64,000 bases of DNA from Hymenobacter duratus. GTDB taxonomy: Bacteria > Bacteroidota > Bacteroidia > Cytophagales > Hymenobacteraceae. The stretch's first letter is position 1; every line of letters starts with the position of its first letter. The notes under the pieces are model-generated. The model did no database searches. It saw nothing but the letters and a program-made list of their open reading frames with translations, and was not told the origin of the DNA. Positions 17,548 to 28,399 of this stretch are shown piece by piece. A program made the position numbers and the translations under genes. The DNA is taken from positions 372,001 to 436,000 of the forward strand of contig NZ_JACWZZ010000001.1 of the NCBI RefSeq assembly GCF_014698995.1, in the 5' to 3' direction.

Positions 17548-17611
17548 ACCTGCCTTTCGCGTTCAAACGCCCAAAGCACAGGGCCTGTTCGTCCTGTCTA
17601 GTTACAAGATT

Positions 17612-18181
17612 ATGATGTTTCGTTTTCGTAGCAGCTATATGTTGCTCCTACTAGCTGTAGGGCTGTTTGGTGTGCGGCCCGCAATGGCCCAGAAGTACAG
17701 GACAGCAGCGGGTATGCGCCTGAGTCCGGGGTTGTATGGCCTGACGGTACAGCAGAAGTTTCTGCCGAAAGCTACCCTGGAAGGGCTGGCGCTGGCCGGG
17801 CCGCGCGAAATTACCGGCACTGTGCTGGCCGAGCGGCATTTCGGCATTCTGGGCCCCAGCCTCAACTACTACATCGGGGCGGGCGGCCATGTCGGCAACA
17901 ACAAAGACTCCGGTGCTTTTGGCGGCGTTGATGCTATTGTAGGCGTCGAGTATAAGATTGCGCTGAGCCGCCTCGTTATTTCCGCCGACTTTAAGCCGAG
18001 CGTAGAGTTCAACTCCGACGACTGGGCCCGCTTTCCCACCGCGTTTTCGCTCCGGTATGTACTGGTGAAGGAAAAGAACACCGGCCTGTTCAACGGGCTT
18101 TTTGGCGACGACAAGAAGAGGGAGAAAACGAAGGACAAGCCGAAAAACAGCAGCCAAAGACGCGGGCTTTTCGACTGGTAA
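17612..18181 (+). CDS. Small exported beta-rich protein (outer-membrane-type)
   Basis: A 189-residue protein from the ATG at 17612 (a second ATG at 17615), with a signal peptide (MLLLLAVGLFGVRPAMAQ). The mature part reads like a short barrel or transthyretin-like OM protein: GMRLSPGLYGLTVQQKFL, GTVLAERHFGILGPSLNYYI, VDAIVGVEYKIALSRLVIS, ADFKPSVEF, PTAFSLRYVL. The highly charged tail (DDKKREKTKDKPKNSSQRRG) is unusual after a barrel. It is divergent from the FabH-like gene. I do not assign a function. Confidence 0.78.
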   Translation: MMFRFRSSYMLLLLAVGLFGVRPAMAQKYRTAAGMRLSPGLYGLTVQQKFLPKATLEGLALAGPREITGTVLAERHFGILGPSLNYYIGAGGHVGNNKDSGAFGGVDAIVGVEYKIALSRLVISADFKPSVEFNSDDWARFPTAFSLRYVLVKEKNTGLFNGLFGDDKKREKTKDKPKNSSQRRGLFDW

Positions 18182-18403
18182 ACCTGCCCGCATCAACCTG
18201 GCGCAATATCCGGAAGCCAGGTGGAGTGCTGGCTGACCGGGCATACAAGATTGGCCTCTGGCAAGACGGTTAAATTTTGTATATAATAAACATAGTATAT
18301 TATTAATAATGCAAAACAAAATATAAATATTGCAATTGTAAGTGGATTAGTTTATTTTCATAGGACAGCGTGTAGATACCTTCCACCGTCAGTCTCCTGC
18401 ACT

Positions 18404-20152
18404 ATGAAAATGAACACTACTTTTCGCGGGTTCTCCATGTTTGTCGTGTGGCTGCTGATGTGGAGCGGCAACTGCGCTACCGGGCAGGCGCAGCCCACAG
18501 GCTGTGCCGGGCTAAACCCAGGCGGACAGCCCGCAGGTGCAGGCTTATACGCAGAGTACTACAGCGGGTACTTTGCCGATGATCAAACGTATTTCACTGC
18601 GCATACGGCAGGCATTACCCGGATTGATGCGCAGGTCAACTTCCCCAATTCCGGGTTCGGCGACCTGACTGCAGTAGCTGCCAACACCCTGGCCGATCCG
18701 GACGATTTCAGTCTGCGGCAACGTGGCAGCCTGTCCATCACCACGCCCGGCCTCTACACCTTCTACCTCACTTCCGACGACGCCTCGTATTTCTGGCTGG
18801 GCAACGCCGCGCTGGCCAGCCCAGCCGTGGCGGCGCAGGCCACCATTGCGCATGGCGGGCTCCATTCGGCCTCCGTAGTGCGGCAGGCCAGCCTATATCT
18901 GGTGGCCGGGCTGCACAATGTGCTGCTGCATTATGGAGAAACGGGCAGCGCCAACACACTCATTCTGGAGTATGAAGGCCCCGATGCACCACAGCGCCAG
19001 CTAGTACCAGCCAGTGCGTTCTGCACATCGGTGCAGCCTTTCCGCAATCTGCCCACCGCCATTCTGTATTCTCCCCGCCACCAGACCGTACTGCCGGGCA
19101 CGGGTGCCGCTTCGCCGGTGCCCACTTTGGCCGGAACTGGTGCTACGCCTCATTTCATGCTGGCCAACGCGACCAGCCTGCCCGCAGGCATCAGCATTAA
19201 TGCCGTGACCGGGCAGCTTACGCTGGCCGCCGGGGTTGGCAATGGGCTTTATCAGGCGGATGTGCTGGTGGTTGACAACGAAGGCGCGGTGCGGTTTCGG
19301 CAGGTATATACGTTCACGGTAGCCACGGCTGCTCCGGCCGGATGCGCGGGCTCCCGGCCAGATGGTGGCCTGCCCACGCAGGGCCTCTATGCGGAATACT
19401 ATAGAGGCTACTTCGACGATGATCCGGCCTTCTTCAACGCCAGTCTGCCCGACCTGACCCGGCTGGAGCCGCAGTTCAACTTCCCGACCAACGACAGCTG
19501 GGGCAATCTGGCCCTAGCGGCCAGCGGCCCTGCCAGCAACCCCGACCACTACAGCGCCCGGTTTCGCGGAAGCTTCACTGTTTTTCAGAGCGGCACCTAC
19601 ACATTGTACCTCACTTCGGATGACGGCTCCCGGCTCTGGCTTGATGATGCGGCCCTGCCGCTGGCCCCGCTCAACAGTGCCGCCACCATCAACAACGGCG
19701 GCCGCCACCGCGACTCTACAGTGGCGGTGGCAGTAGCGCTGGCCGCCGGCCAGCACGATGTGCAGGTGCAGTACGGGGAGGACGGCGACAACAACAAATT
19801 GGTGCTGGAATACGAAGGTCCGGACGCGCCTACCCGCCGCGTGATGCCCACCGGTATCTTCTGCTCGGGCAGCAGTGGGCGGCCCTTGGCAGTGCGGCAA
19901 GATCAGGACCGGCTCCGCATTTCAGTGGCTCCCAATCCCAGCCAGGGCAGCTTTGAGGTGCACATAGAGAAGTTGCCGGCTGGCACAGGGCGGCTGCGGG
20001 TAGTAGATATGCAGGGCCGCACCTGTTACGAAGCCAATCTGGCCAGCGCCTCCAAACAGACTCTGCAGGTGCCTGGCTTGACCAGCGGACTATACCTGCT
20101 CCGGCTCACGACCATTACTGGAGAAGCCACACAAAAAATAGTGGTTGAATGA
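18404..20152 (+). CDS. T9SS-exported adhesin with two PA14-like domains
   Basis: A 582-residue secreted protein with a signal peptide (MFVVWLLMWSGNCATGQA). Two PA14-like beta-barrels of about 170 residues (about 40-205 and 315-485) share GLYAEYY.GYF.DD, F.....G.YT.YLTSDD, W....AL, I.NGG.H and the end EYEGPDAP.R. Between them is a cadherin/putative-Ig-like module (ATSLPAGISINAVTGQLTL). The C-terminus is a T9SS type-A sorting domain (SVAPNPSQGSFEV ... RVVDMQGRTCYE ... GLYLLRL). PA14 domains typically bind carbohydrates, so surface glycan binding is plausible. The preceding 220 bp is strikingly A/T-rich and probably contains its promoter. Confidence 0.92.
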   Translation: MKMNTTFRGFSMFVVWLLMWSGNCATGQAQPTGCAGLNPGGQPAGAGLYAEYYSGYFADDQTYFTAHTAGITRIDAQVNFPNSGFGDLTAVAANTLADPDDFSLRQRGSLSITTPGLYTFYLTSDDASYFWLGNAALASPAVAAQATIAHGGLHSASVVRQASLYLVAGLHNVLLHYGETGSANTLILEYEGPDAPQRQLVPASAFCTSVQPFRNLPTAILYSPRHQTVLPGTGAASPVPTLAGTGATPHFMLANATSLPAGISINAVTGQLTLAAGVGNGLYQADVLVVDNEGAVRFRQVYTFTVATAAPAGCAGSRPDGGLPTQGLYAEYYRGYFDDDPAFFNASLPDLTRLEPQFNFPTNDSWGNLALAASGPASNPDHYSARFRGSFTVFQSGTYTLYLTSDDGSRLWLDDAALPLAPLNSAATINNGGRHRDSTVAVAVALAAGQHDVQVQYGEDGDNNKLVLEYEGPDAPTRRVMPTGIFCSGSSGRPLAVRQDQDRLRISVAPNPSQGSFEVHIEKLPAGTGRLRVVDMQGRTCYEANLASASKQTLQVPGLTSGLYLLRLTTITGEATQKIVVE

Positions 20153-20193
20153 TGACTGAAGGCGGTTATCGTCTCCTGTCATCACTCAACCAC
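20141..20193. terminator. Hairpin between convergent genes
   Basis: Arms 20141-20156 and 20178-20193 pair over 16 bp with one mismatch. The left arm spans the stop codon of the PA14 gene, and the hairpin lies 19 bp past the minus-strand DUF2807 stop. It lacks a T-run. Confidence 0.45.
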
Positions 20194-20212
20194 AAAGCCA
20201 GGCGCGACGGGT

Positions 20213-20929
20213 TTATTCTCTGTGCACGCGGCCGCTGCCCGCAATTTTGCTGCTGACGCTGGCCCCACCCCGAACGTACACGCTACCGGAACCGGCAATG
20301 CTGGCCTCGAGGTTGCGGCTGGCGTAGAGGCGGCCGTCGCCGGAGCCGCTGATGCGGATAGCGCTGGTTTCGGTGCGCAGGTCCGAGGCGCGCACATTGC
20401 CGGAGCCGCTGATGCGGACTTCGTGCTGTGGGCAGCTGCCCGCCAGCGTGATTTCGCCGGAGCCGGAAACGGAAGTGTTAAGCTTATCGGCCTTGAGTTT
20501 GGGTATCGTCATTCTGCCCGACCCGCTGATGCTCAGAGCCAGAGCATCCGCTTTGATATCGTTTTCAGCCGTGAGCTGGCCCGAGCCGCTTACGCTCAGC
20601 TCCGAAATGGTGGGCATTGTTACGTAGACCGTTACGGACCCTTCGAAACGCCCCGAATTGCTCCACGTTTTACCTTCCTCACGCTTTGTGCCAATGTGCA
20701 GCTTGCCGTTTTCCACGGTGGTTTCGAGGCGGGCAAGGTCAGCGGCGGAGGCTTCTACTTCTACCCGTTGCGGGCTGCCCTGGCGCAGAAGTACCCGGGC
20801 CGAATTGGAAAGGCCCAGCTTCGTGAAAGCCGCCACCGTGCGCACTTCGCGGTTCGGGGCGGCAAGCAGCAAGGCGGGCTGCAGCAACGCCAGTAGCATT
20901 ATCAGAGAAAAGTAGCGGAGGGTTTTCAT
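20213..20929 (-). CDS. Head-GIN (DUF2807) domain protein
   Basis: A 238-residue exported protein. The ATG at 20929 gives a signal peptide (MKTLRYFSLIMLLALLQPAL); the frame upstream to 20986 is not needed. The mature protein is a right-handed beta-solenoid of the putative auto-transporter adhesin head-GIN family, visible as a repeated hxhSGSG ladder: LSVSGSGQLTA, LSISGSGRMTI, TSVSGSGEITL, VRISGSGNVRA, IRISGSGDGRL, ASIAGSGSVYV, SKIAGSGRVHR. Very common in Bacteroidota, usually periplasmic or surface-associated, function undetermined. Confidence 0.92.
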   Translation of the reverse strand: MKTLRYFSLIMLLALLQPALLLAAPNREVRTVAAFTKLGLSNSARVLLRQGSPQRVEVEASAADLARLETTVENGKLHIGTKREEGKTWSNSGRFEGSVTVYVTMPTISELSVSGSGQLTAENDIKADALALSISGSGRMTIPKLKADKLNTSVSGSGEITLAGSCPQHEVRISGSGNVRASDLRTETSAIRISGSGDGRLYASRNLEASIAGSGSVYVRGGASVSSKIAGSGRVHRE

Positions 20930-21126
20930 GAGCGCATGAGGCTGAAAGTGAAACATCTGACTGAAAAGATGCCAGGCCGGCCACAACGGTTGCCTGATGC
21001 TAGATAGTGCGCCGTCGGCAAGGCTTGCAGACCACTGCTACAAGTGGTGTCCGCGGTTGTGCTGCCGCCAACAAAACACCGGAGAAGTTGCTTTGAAAGC
21101 AGAACTGTCAAGCTGACTACACCAAA

Positions 21127-23456
<2,330 letters not shown>

Positions 23457-23503
23457 GCGCGGGCGGGCCCGGTCATTCGACCTGCTCACCTGACCGCGCA
23501 GTA

Positions 23504-23552
23504 CACAAAAAACACCGCCCTCCGGACAGCCGGGAGGCGGTGTTTTTTGTGC
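23504..23552 (+). terminator. katG terminator
   Basis: Long hairpin of CACAAAAAACACCGCC-type arms (left 23504-23523, right ending 23552) with one bulged base, followed by a T-rich right flank (TGTTTTTTGTG). It lies 47 bp after the katG stop. Confidence 0.85.
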
Positions 23553-23605
23553 AGCTTTGGGTATGCGGGCCGCGCTTCACTTTCGCGTGGCCTGCTTGAC
23601 CGGCC

Positions 23606-24076
23606 ATGCACCCGCACGAACAGCTTCTGCGCCGCTTCTACCAGGCTTTCCAGCGCCGCGACTATGCGGGCATGGCGGCTTGCTACCACCCTCAGGCCAC
23701 GTTTGAAGATGCGGCGTTTCAGCTGCAGGGCGCCGATATCGGGAAGATGTGGCGCATGCTCTGCGAACGAGGCAAAGACCTGCGTCTCGCCTACAACGAC
23801 CTCCACGCCGATGACCATGCCGGCCGCGCCACCTGGGACGCGCGCTACACCTTCTCGCAGACCGGCCGCAAGGTGCACAACCACATCCGGGCCCGCTTCA
23901 CGTTCCAAGACGGCCTCATCCTCACCCACCACGACGAGTTCAGCTTCTGGCGCTGGTCGAGGCAGGCGCTGGGGCCGGTGGGGTGGCTGCTGGGCTGGTC
24001 GGGGTTTCTGCAGAACAAGGTGCGCAAGTCGGCCGCGGAGGGGCTGGCAGCGTACCGCCCGAAATTGAGCCAGTAG
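23606..24076 (+). CDS. NTF2-like (SnoaL-fold) protein
   Basis: A 156-residue single-domain protein of the nuclear-transport-factor-2 fold: LLRRFYQAFQRRDYAGMAAC, then YHPQATFEDAAF, and the final strands GRKVHNHIRARFTFQDGLIL and HDEFSFWRW, all typical of the family. Such proteins are often small isomerases, hydrolases or binding proteins; the residues here do not identify a reaction. The C-terminal tail (LGWSGFLQNKVRKSAAEGLA) is as in other bacterial members. A small hairpin follows at 24111-24145. Confidence 0.85.
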   Translation: MHPHEQLLRRFYQAFQRRDYAGMAACYHPQATFEDAAFQLQGADIGKMWRMLCERGKDLRLAYNDLHADDHAGRATWDARYTFSQTGRKVHNHIRARFTFQDGLILTHHDEFSFWRWSRQALGPVGWLLGWSGFLQNKVRKSAAEGLAAYRPKLSQ

Positions 24077-24110
24077 GGTTGCTGACCAGCTTAACAGAGC
24101 ATCAGGCTAG

Positions 24111-24145
24111 AACGTCATGCTTCGGTTGCGCCTCGGCATGACGTT
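24111..24145 (+). repeat. Palindromic element / terminator after NTF2-like gene
   Basis: Perfect 10-bp arms (AACGTCATGC, 24111-24120, and GCATGACGTT, 24136-24145) with a 15-nt loop, followed by TTTAG. The GTCAT core is shared with the inverted repeats at 52976-53075 and 61891-61990, so it may be a short relative of that family that also ends transcription. Confidence 0.5.
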
Positions 24146-24165
24146 TTAGTATGCCTTGGCTGTGC

Positions 24166-24390
24166 TTACCAAATCGTCACGCGGGCTGAGTCGGGGCCGT
24201 AAAGCTTGTCGGCGGGCTGCAGGTTGAAGGCCCCATAGAAAGCCGGCACGTCGGCGAAGGGGCAGTTGGGCTAAGCGCGGCCGGGGGTGGTACCGGACTG
24301 GCAGCCGGCCAGCGCCAGAAGCAGGGCTGGCCAGCGCCAGCAGCGCGAAAAGGAAAAGCAGGTCGTGAAAAAACGAGGGTTGAAATCAAT
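24166..24390 (-). pseudogene. Internally deleted M13-family metallopeptidase lipoprotein (relic)
   Basis: On the minus strand, one frame first encodes a lipoprotein-signal-like N-terminus (PALLLALAGCQSGTTPGRA, about 24360-24274), then TAG at 24271-24273, then, still in the same frame, a 34-residue tail ending FYGAFNLQPADKLYGPDSAR and VTIW plus stop (TAA at 24166-24168). The tail matches the C-terminus of neprilysin/PepO-type M13 peptidases, whose last residues follow the pattern AF..AF......Y.P....RVxW. The whole catalytic body (HExxH and ExxxD) is missing, about 600 or more codons, so this looks like a gene collapsed by internal deletion. No start codon is obvious. Homology is by memory; frame and stops are read directly. 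Confidence 0.65.
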
Positions 24391-24438
24391 TGCGGACGCA
24401 ACCCAACAGTTCTGCCAAAGACCTGTTAGGTTGCAGCT

Positions 24439-24876
24439 ATGCCCCTGAAATTTCTGCTGCTGCTCAACTTCGCGCTGTCTGCCTACCTCACCGGTCTCAT
24501 CTGGACGGTGCAACTGGTACATTATCCTGGCTTTGCTTATGTAGCGCCCGAAAAGTTCGGGGCGTTTCATCAGCACCACACCCGCACCATGAGCTGGGTG
24601 GTGCTGGCGCCAATGGTGCTGGAGTTGGTTCTGGCCGTGTGGCTGGTCTGGCAGGGCCGCAGCGCGCTGGGCGCGGCGGCGTGGGTGAGTCTGGCGCTGG
24701 TGCTTATCATCTGGTCGGCCACGTTCTTTATTTCCGTGCCGTTCCACAACCGCCTCGCCGCCGACGGCTACCACTACATCACCATCGACGGGCTGGTGCG
24801 CACCAACTGGCTCCGCACCATGGCCTGGACCCTCCGTAGCGGCCTGCTGGGCTGGCTGCTCTGGAAAATACTGTAG
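24439..24876 (+). CDS. Four-helix integral membrane protein
   Basis: A 145-residue protein with hydrophobic helices at about 4-28, 52-70, 80-98 and 126-143. Conserved-looking polar motifs lie at the membrane edge: LVHYPGFAYV, FHQHHTRTMSW, SVPFHNRLA and LVRTNWLRTMAW. The VPxHNRL segment is reminiscent of the DUF1772 family, a tentative assignment. Histidine-rich motifs near helix ends could bind metal or heme. It is divergent from the M13 relic and followed by a palindromic repeat. Confidence 0.8.
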   Translation: MPLKFLLLLNFALSAYLTGLIWTVQLVHYPGFAYVAPEKFGAFHQHHTRTMSWVVLAPMVLELVLAVWLVWQGRSALGAAAWVSLALVLIIWSATFFISVPFHNRLAADGYHYITIDGLVRTNWLRTMAWTLRSGLLGWLLWKIL

Positions 24877-24919
24877 CGCGAAGCTTCGGCTTCACGTATT
24901 GTTGCAGGATGCTGCATCT

Positions 24920-25010
24920 GCGTCCCAGGGCTGAAGCCCTGGGCTAGTCAGCGAAACGGCCAACGGACCGTAGCAGCTCTCCGTAGCCCAGGGCTTCAGC
25001 CCTGGGACGC
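24920..25010. repeat. REPIN-like inverted repeat
   Basis: Two perfect 27-bp inverted arms, 24920-24946 and 24984-25010, separated by 37 bp. Each arm is itself near-palindromic (CCCAGGGCTGAAGCCCTGGG). A pair of inverted short palindromes is the REPIN arrangement. It lies between the membrane protein gene and arfB, ending 53 bp before the arfB ATG. Confidence 0.85.
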
Positions 25011-25063
25011 CCGTGCCGCCCCAACAGCACCTCAATAATCACCACACATCAGCACCTCAACCC

Positions 25064-25471
25064 ATGCTGCCTGCCGCCGCCGACTTTCTACCCGAACTCC
25101 AGTTCCAGACCAGCCGCAGCAGCGGGCCCGGCGGGCAGAACGTGAACAAGGTAGAAAGCCGCGTAGAGCTGCGTTTCCGGCTGCTGGAGTCGCAACTGCT
25201 CACCGACGAGCAGAAGCAGACGCTGCAGCAAAAGCTGGCCTCCAAGCTTACCTCCGAGGGCGAGCTGCTGGTGGTGGCGCAGGAAGACCGAAGCCAGCTG
25301 CGCAACAAGGAAACGGCGCTGCAGAAGTTTCATGAGCTGCTAACCAAAGCCCTGCACAAGCCCAAAGCCCGCAAAGCCACCAAGCCCAGCAAAGGCGCCG
25401 TACGCCAGCGCCTGGAATCCAAGAAGAAGCACGGCGACAAGAAATCCAACCGCGGCCGGGTGGATTTTTAG
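25064..25471 (+). CDS. arfB: Peptidyl-tRNA hydrolase ArfB / YaeJ-type ribosome rescue factor
   Basis: A 135-residue protein with the class-I release-factor GGQ motif (SRSSGPGGQNVNKVESRVEL) and a basic C-terminal tail (KARKATKPSKGAVRQRLESK), which in ArfB enters the empty mRNA channel of stalled ribosomes. It lacks the codon-recognition domains of RF1/RF2. The frame is open from a GTG at 25013, but the family begins at the ATG at 25064, which I use. It hydrolyses peptidyl-tRNA on non-stop ribosomes. The next membrane protein gene follows 38 bp after the stop. Confidence 0.95.
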   Translation: MLPAAADFLPELQFQTSRSSGPGGQNVNKVESRVELRFRLLESQLLTDEQKQTLQQKLASKLTSEGELLVVAQEDRSQLRNKETALQKFHELLTKALHKPKARKATKPSKGAVRQRLESKKKHGDKKSNRGRVDF

Positions 25472-25509
25472 TGGGCTTTCAGCCTGCGTTCCGCGCTTAT
25501 ATTCAGGCC

Positions 25510-25929
25510 ATGAAAAATGTAGTCACCGTAGTAGCTATCTTATTTCTGTGGCTTCTACTTGTCTCGGGGTACTTAGGTGCCTTCATACTCTCGTCGCCGC
25601 TGCTGACGTTTATGCTAGGCGCAGCAGTGGCGCTAGTGGTAATCACGGTGTGGGGGATGCTGCCATATTGGGTGTATCAGCAACTCATCCGACTCTCGGA
25701 CTTGCCACCCGGGCCGTTGCTCACCGGCTTGAACTGGTGGCTGGCTGGCACCTACTGTCTGATGCCGGTGGTAGCAGGCTTGCTGGTGCTTATTAAAGGA
25801 TTTCGCTATTTCAGCGACCCGGAAAACCTGCTGCCCTACCTTATTGTCTGGCTGGTTCCAATGCTGGTTGCCATAGCGCCCGGTTACATCGGCTTGCGGC
25901 GTTGGTATGCGCAGCAAGGGCAGGAATAA
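25510..25929 (+). CDS. Small four-helix membrane protein, unknown
   Basis: A 139-residue protein from the ATG at 25510 (MKNVVTVVAILFLWLLLVSG). Hydrophobic helices lie at about 4-22, 28-50, 75-94 and 106-128, and the C-terminus is polar (RRWYAQQGQE). It follows arfB closely on the same strand and could be co-transcribed. No family was recognised. It is convergent with corA, 21 bp apart. Confidence 0.72.
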   Translation: MKNVVTVVAILFLWLLLVSGYLGAFILSSPLLTFMLGAAVALVVITVWGMLPYWVYQQLIRLSDLPPGPLLTGLNWWLAGTYCLMPVVAGLLVLIKGFRYFSDPENLLPYLIVWLVPMLVAIAPGYIGLRRWYAQQGQE

Positions 25930-25950
25930 CAACCGGAAACGCGCAGCACC

Positions 25951-26868
25951 TCAGATCCAGCCCTTGCGCTTGAACCACACGTAAATCCCCACCGAAATAA
26001 GCACCATCGACAGGATAGAAACCGGGTAGCCCAACTTCCAGGTCAGCTCGGGCATGTAGTTGAAATTCATGCCGTAGATGCCGGCAATGAAGGTGAGGGG
26101 CAGGAAAAACGCCGAAAACACCGTCAGTACGCGCATGGCCTCGTTGGTGCGCTGCGACGACAGTGAGAGGTACAGGTTCATGAGGTTGGTAGCGCCGCCG
26201 TCGAGCTGCTGGTACATGGTTTCCACCTTCACCTGCAAGTCCTGGGTGTCCTGTAGCAGCGTGTCGTCGGTGGTGGCAGTGGCCAGCTGCCGGCGCAGCA
26301 TTGTCAGGATGTCGCGTGTAAGTAGCAGCAGCTGCTTGGCGGCCGAAGCTTTGCGCTTGAGAAAGTACAGGCCCTGCAAAGCGTTGGGCACTTCCTGCTT
26401 CAGAAAGATTTCGGCTTCATAATCGTCCAGCTCCCGCGTGAGCGTGAGGGCGGGCTGCATGTAGCTGCTGAGGGCGTAGCGCACCAGATGGAAGGCTATT
26501 TCGGCGGGGCTGTTGCACTCCTGGCCGGGGGCGCGGGCCACTCGTTTCAGGTCATTGAGCACCGGGTGTGGCAGCCGGTGTACCGTAATCAGGTAGTCGG
26601 CGGCGTAGAACACGGCAATCTTGGTGCTCAGCTCCTGAATGGTATCGGCCTCGTTAGTTTTGGGCGGATTGAACACCCGCAGAATCACGAAGCTCAGGCC
26701 GTGGGTGGCTTCGAACTTAGGCAGGTGCGTAGGCTCCAGACAGTCGCGCACCAGCGAGTCGGGCAGGTCGTACTGCGCGGCTACGGCCTGTAGTTCGGCT
26801 ACGGTGGGGCTGGTGATGTCCAGCCAGGTAAAGGCGGATTCCTGGCGGGTGAGAAGTTGCTCGGTCAT
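25951..26868 (-). CDS. corA: CorA-type magnesium/cobalt transporter
   Basis: A 305-residue CorA-family channel. The cytoplasmic alpha/beta funnel (residues 1-230) includes PTHLPKFEATHGLSFVILRV and YLITVHR, then the long stalk helix and two C-terminal membrane helices with the signature YGMNFNYMPEL at the periplasmic loop. The start is the ATG at 26868 (MTEQLLTRQESAFTWLDI); the upstream extension is not needed. It imports Mg2+ (or Co2+/Ni2+) as a homopentamer. The mgtE gene lies 78 bp upstream in the same direction, so the two Mg2+ channels are probably co-expressed. Confidence 0.95.
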   Translation of the reverse strand: MTEQLLTRQESAFTWLDITSPTVAELQAVAAQYDLPDSLVRDCLEPTHLPKFEATHGLSFVILRVFNPPKTNEADTIQELSTKIAVFYAADYLITVHRLPHPVLNDLKRVARAPGQECNSPAEIAFHLVRYALSSYMQPALTLTRELDDYEAEIFLKQEVPNALQGLYFLKRKASAAKQLLLLTRDILTMLRRQLATATTDDTLLQDTQDLQVKVETMYQQLDGGATNLMNLYLSLSSQRTNEAMRVLTVFSAFFLPLTFIAGIYGMNFNYMPELTWKLGYPVSILSMVLISVGIYVWFKRKGWI

Positions 26869-26946
26869 GGGCAGCGCAGTACGGGGCCGGTTCAAGCCAG
26901 CCACTATCCTGTAACGCGAAAATTCGATGGGTGCCGCTTTGCCTAG

Positions 26947-28332
26947 CTACAGCAGCGTGCCGCGGAGCACCAGCGTGGCCACAGAGAAATAGATAATCAG
27001 GCCCGTTACGTCCACAAGAGTAGCTACAAACGGCGCCGAAGCCGTAGCCGGGTCGAGGCCCAGGCGCTTGAGCAGCATCGGCAGCATGGCTCCGGCCAAA
27101 GCACCCCACAGCACAATGCCCAGCAGCGAGAAACCGACCGTCACGGCAATCAGCTGCCAATACGGCCCAAAATAGCCGGGGTCAATTACCTGGGCCCACA
27201 GCACAATACGCAGAGCGCCGACCACGCCCAGAATGCCGCCCAATGCCAGGCCCGAAATGATTTCCCGGCGCATCACCTGCCACCAGTCGCCCAACGCAAA
27301 TTCGCCCAGGCTCATGGCCCGGATGATAAGCGAAGTAGCCTGGGAGCCAGCATTGCCGCCCGCCGAAATAATCAGCGGAATGAATAGCCCGAGCACAGCC
27401 GCTTTCTGCAAGTCGTCCTCAAAATGGTGCATGGCCGAAGTGGTCAGCATCTCGCCCAGCAGCAGAATCACGAGCCAACCGGCCCGCTTCTTGACCATTT
27501 CCCAGATAGACGTATCCAGGTACGGCTCGTCGAGGGCTTCTGAACCGCCGAGCTTCTGAATATCCTCCGTGTCTTCTTCTTCCCGAATGCTCAGGATATC
27601 GTCAATCGTTACGATACCGAACAGCACGCCGTCGTCGTTCACCACGGGCAGCGCCACCCGGTCGTTTTTGCGAAACACATCAATGGCCGCCTCCTGGTCC
27701 TGCATGGCGTTGAGCTTCACGTAGCGCCGGTCCATCAGCTCGCTCACGGGCCGGTCGGGCGGCGAGAGCAGAAACTCCCGGATGCGGATATCATCAATCA
27801 GCACGCCGCGCTGGTCTGTCACGTAGAGCACGCTCAGCGTCTCCGATTGCCCCCCATGGCGCCGGATATATTCCAGTACCTGCTGCACGGTCCAGTGCTC
27901 CCGGATGGCAATGTAATCGGGGGTCATCAGGCGCCCTACCGAGTACTCAGGATATCCCAGCAGCTCCAGTGTTATCTTACGCTCCGACTCTGACAGCGTC
28001 TGGATCAGCTCCTTTACAAAGTCGTCGGGCAGAAATTCCAGCAGCGCCGTCCGGTCATCCGGCGACATCTCATTCAGAATATCCGATATTTTCTCCTGAG
28101 AGAGGTTGGCCAGAAAGTGCTTCTGCACGTCCAGGTCAAGGTACTCGAATACCTGCGTGGCAAGCTGTAGGGGCAGGAGCCGGAAAATAATGAGCTGCTC
28201 ACGCTCTTCCTCGTCCTCAATGAGCTCTACCACCTCGGCGGGCTCGTAGTGCTTGAGAACTTCCTTGAGCTTGAAAAACTCGCCCTCCTGAATCAGGGAC
28301 GTAATATGTTCGGTGGTCGGGTGCTGATTCAT
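26947..28332 (-). CDS. mgtE: MgtE-family magnesium transporter
   Basis: A 461-residue dimeric Mg2+ channel. Domains in order: MgtE N domain (5-130; e.g. LANLSQEKISDILNEMSPDD, DFVKELIQTLSESER), two CBS domains (about 135-255; ALPVVNDDGVLFGIVTIDDI), a plug helix and five membrane helices with LIISAGGNAGSQATSLIIRA, the conserved pore-lining region, and SAPFVATLVDVTGLIIYF. Mg2+ bound to the N/CBS part closes the channel. Length and order are normal. A weak TACTTTTG site at 28392-28399 (minus strand) may be its -7 element. Confidence 0.97.
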   Translation of the reverse strand: MNQHPTTEHITSLIQEGEFFKLKEVLKHYEPAEVVELIEDEEEREQLIIFRLLPLQLATQVFEYLDLDVQKHFLANLSQEKISDILNEMSPDDRTALLEFLPDDFVKELIQTLSESERKITLELLGYPEYSVGRLMTPDYIAIREHWTVQQVLEYIRRHGGQSETLSVLYVTDQRGVLIDDIRIREFLLSPPDRPVSELMDRRYVKLNAMQDQEAAIDVFRKNDRVALPVVNDDGVLFGIVTIDDILSIREEEDTEDIQKLGGSEALDEPYLDTSIWEMVKKRAGWLVILLLGEMLTTSAMHHFEDDLQKAAVLGLFIPLIISAGGNAGSQATSLIIRAMSLGEFALGDWWQVMRREIISGLALGGILGVVGALRIVLWAQVIDPGYFGPYWQLIAVTVGFSLLGIVLWGALAGAMLPMLLKRLGLDPATASAPFVATLVDVTGLIIYFSVATLVLRGTLL

Positions 28333-28391
28333 GTAAACGTAGAAGGGCAGTGTCTCGCTAGGCAGGTGGGGTTGGTGGCACGAACGGCGCG

Positions 28392-28399
28392 CAAAAGTA
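28392..28399 (-). promoter_or_regulatory. Possible -7 element for mgtE-corA
   Basis: TACTTTTG on the minus strand matches TAnnTTTG exactly, 59 bp before the mgtE ATG. No TTG is seen at 17-23 nt upstream. Confidence 0.35.

Noticed and set aside
24177..24401. 74-residue minus-strand ORF beginning at 24401
   Set aside because: A different frame over the M13 relic; the relic frame itself carries the recognisable lipoprotein and M13 ends.
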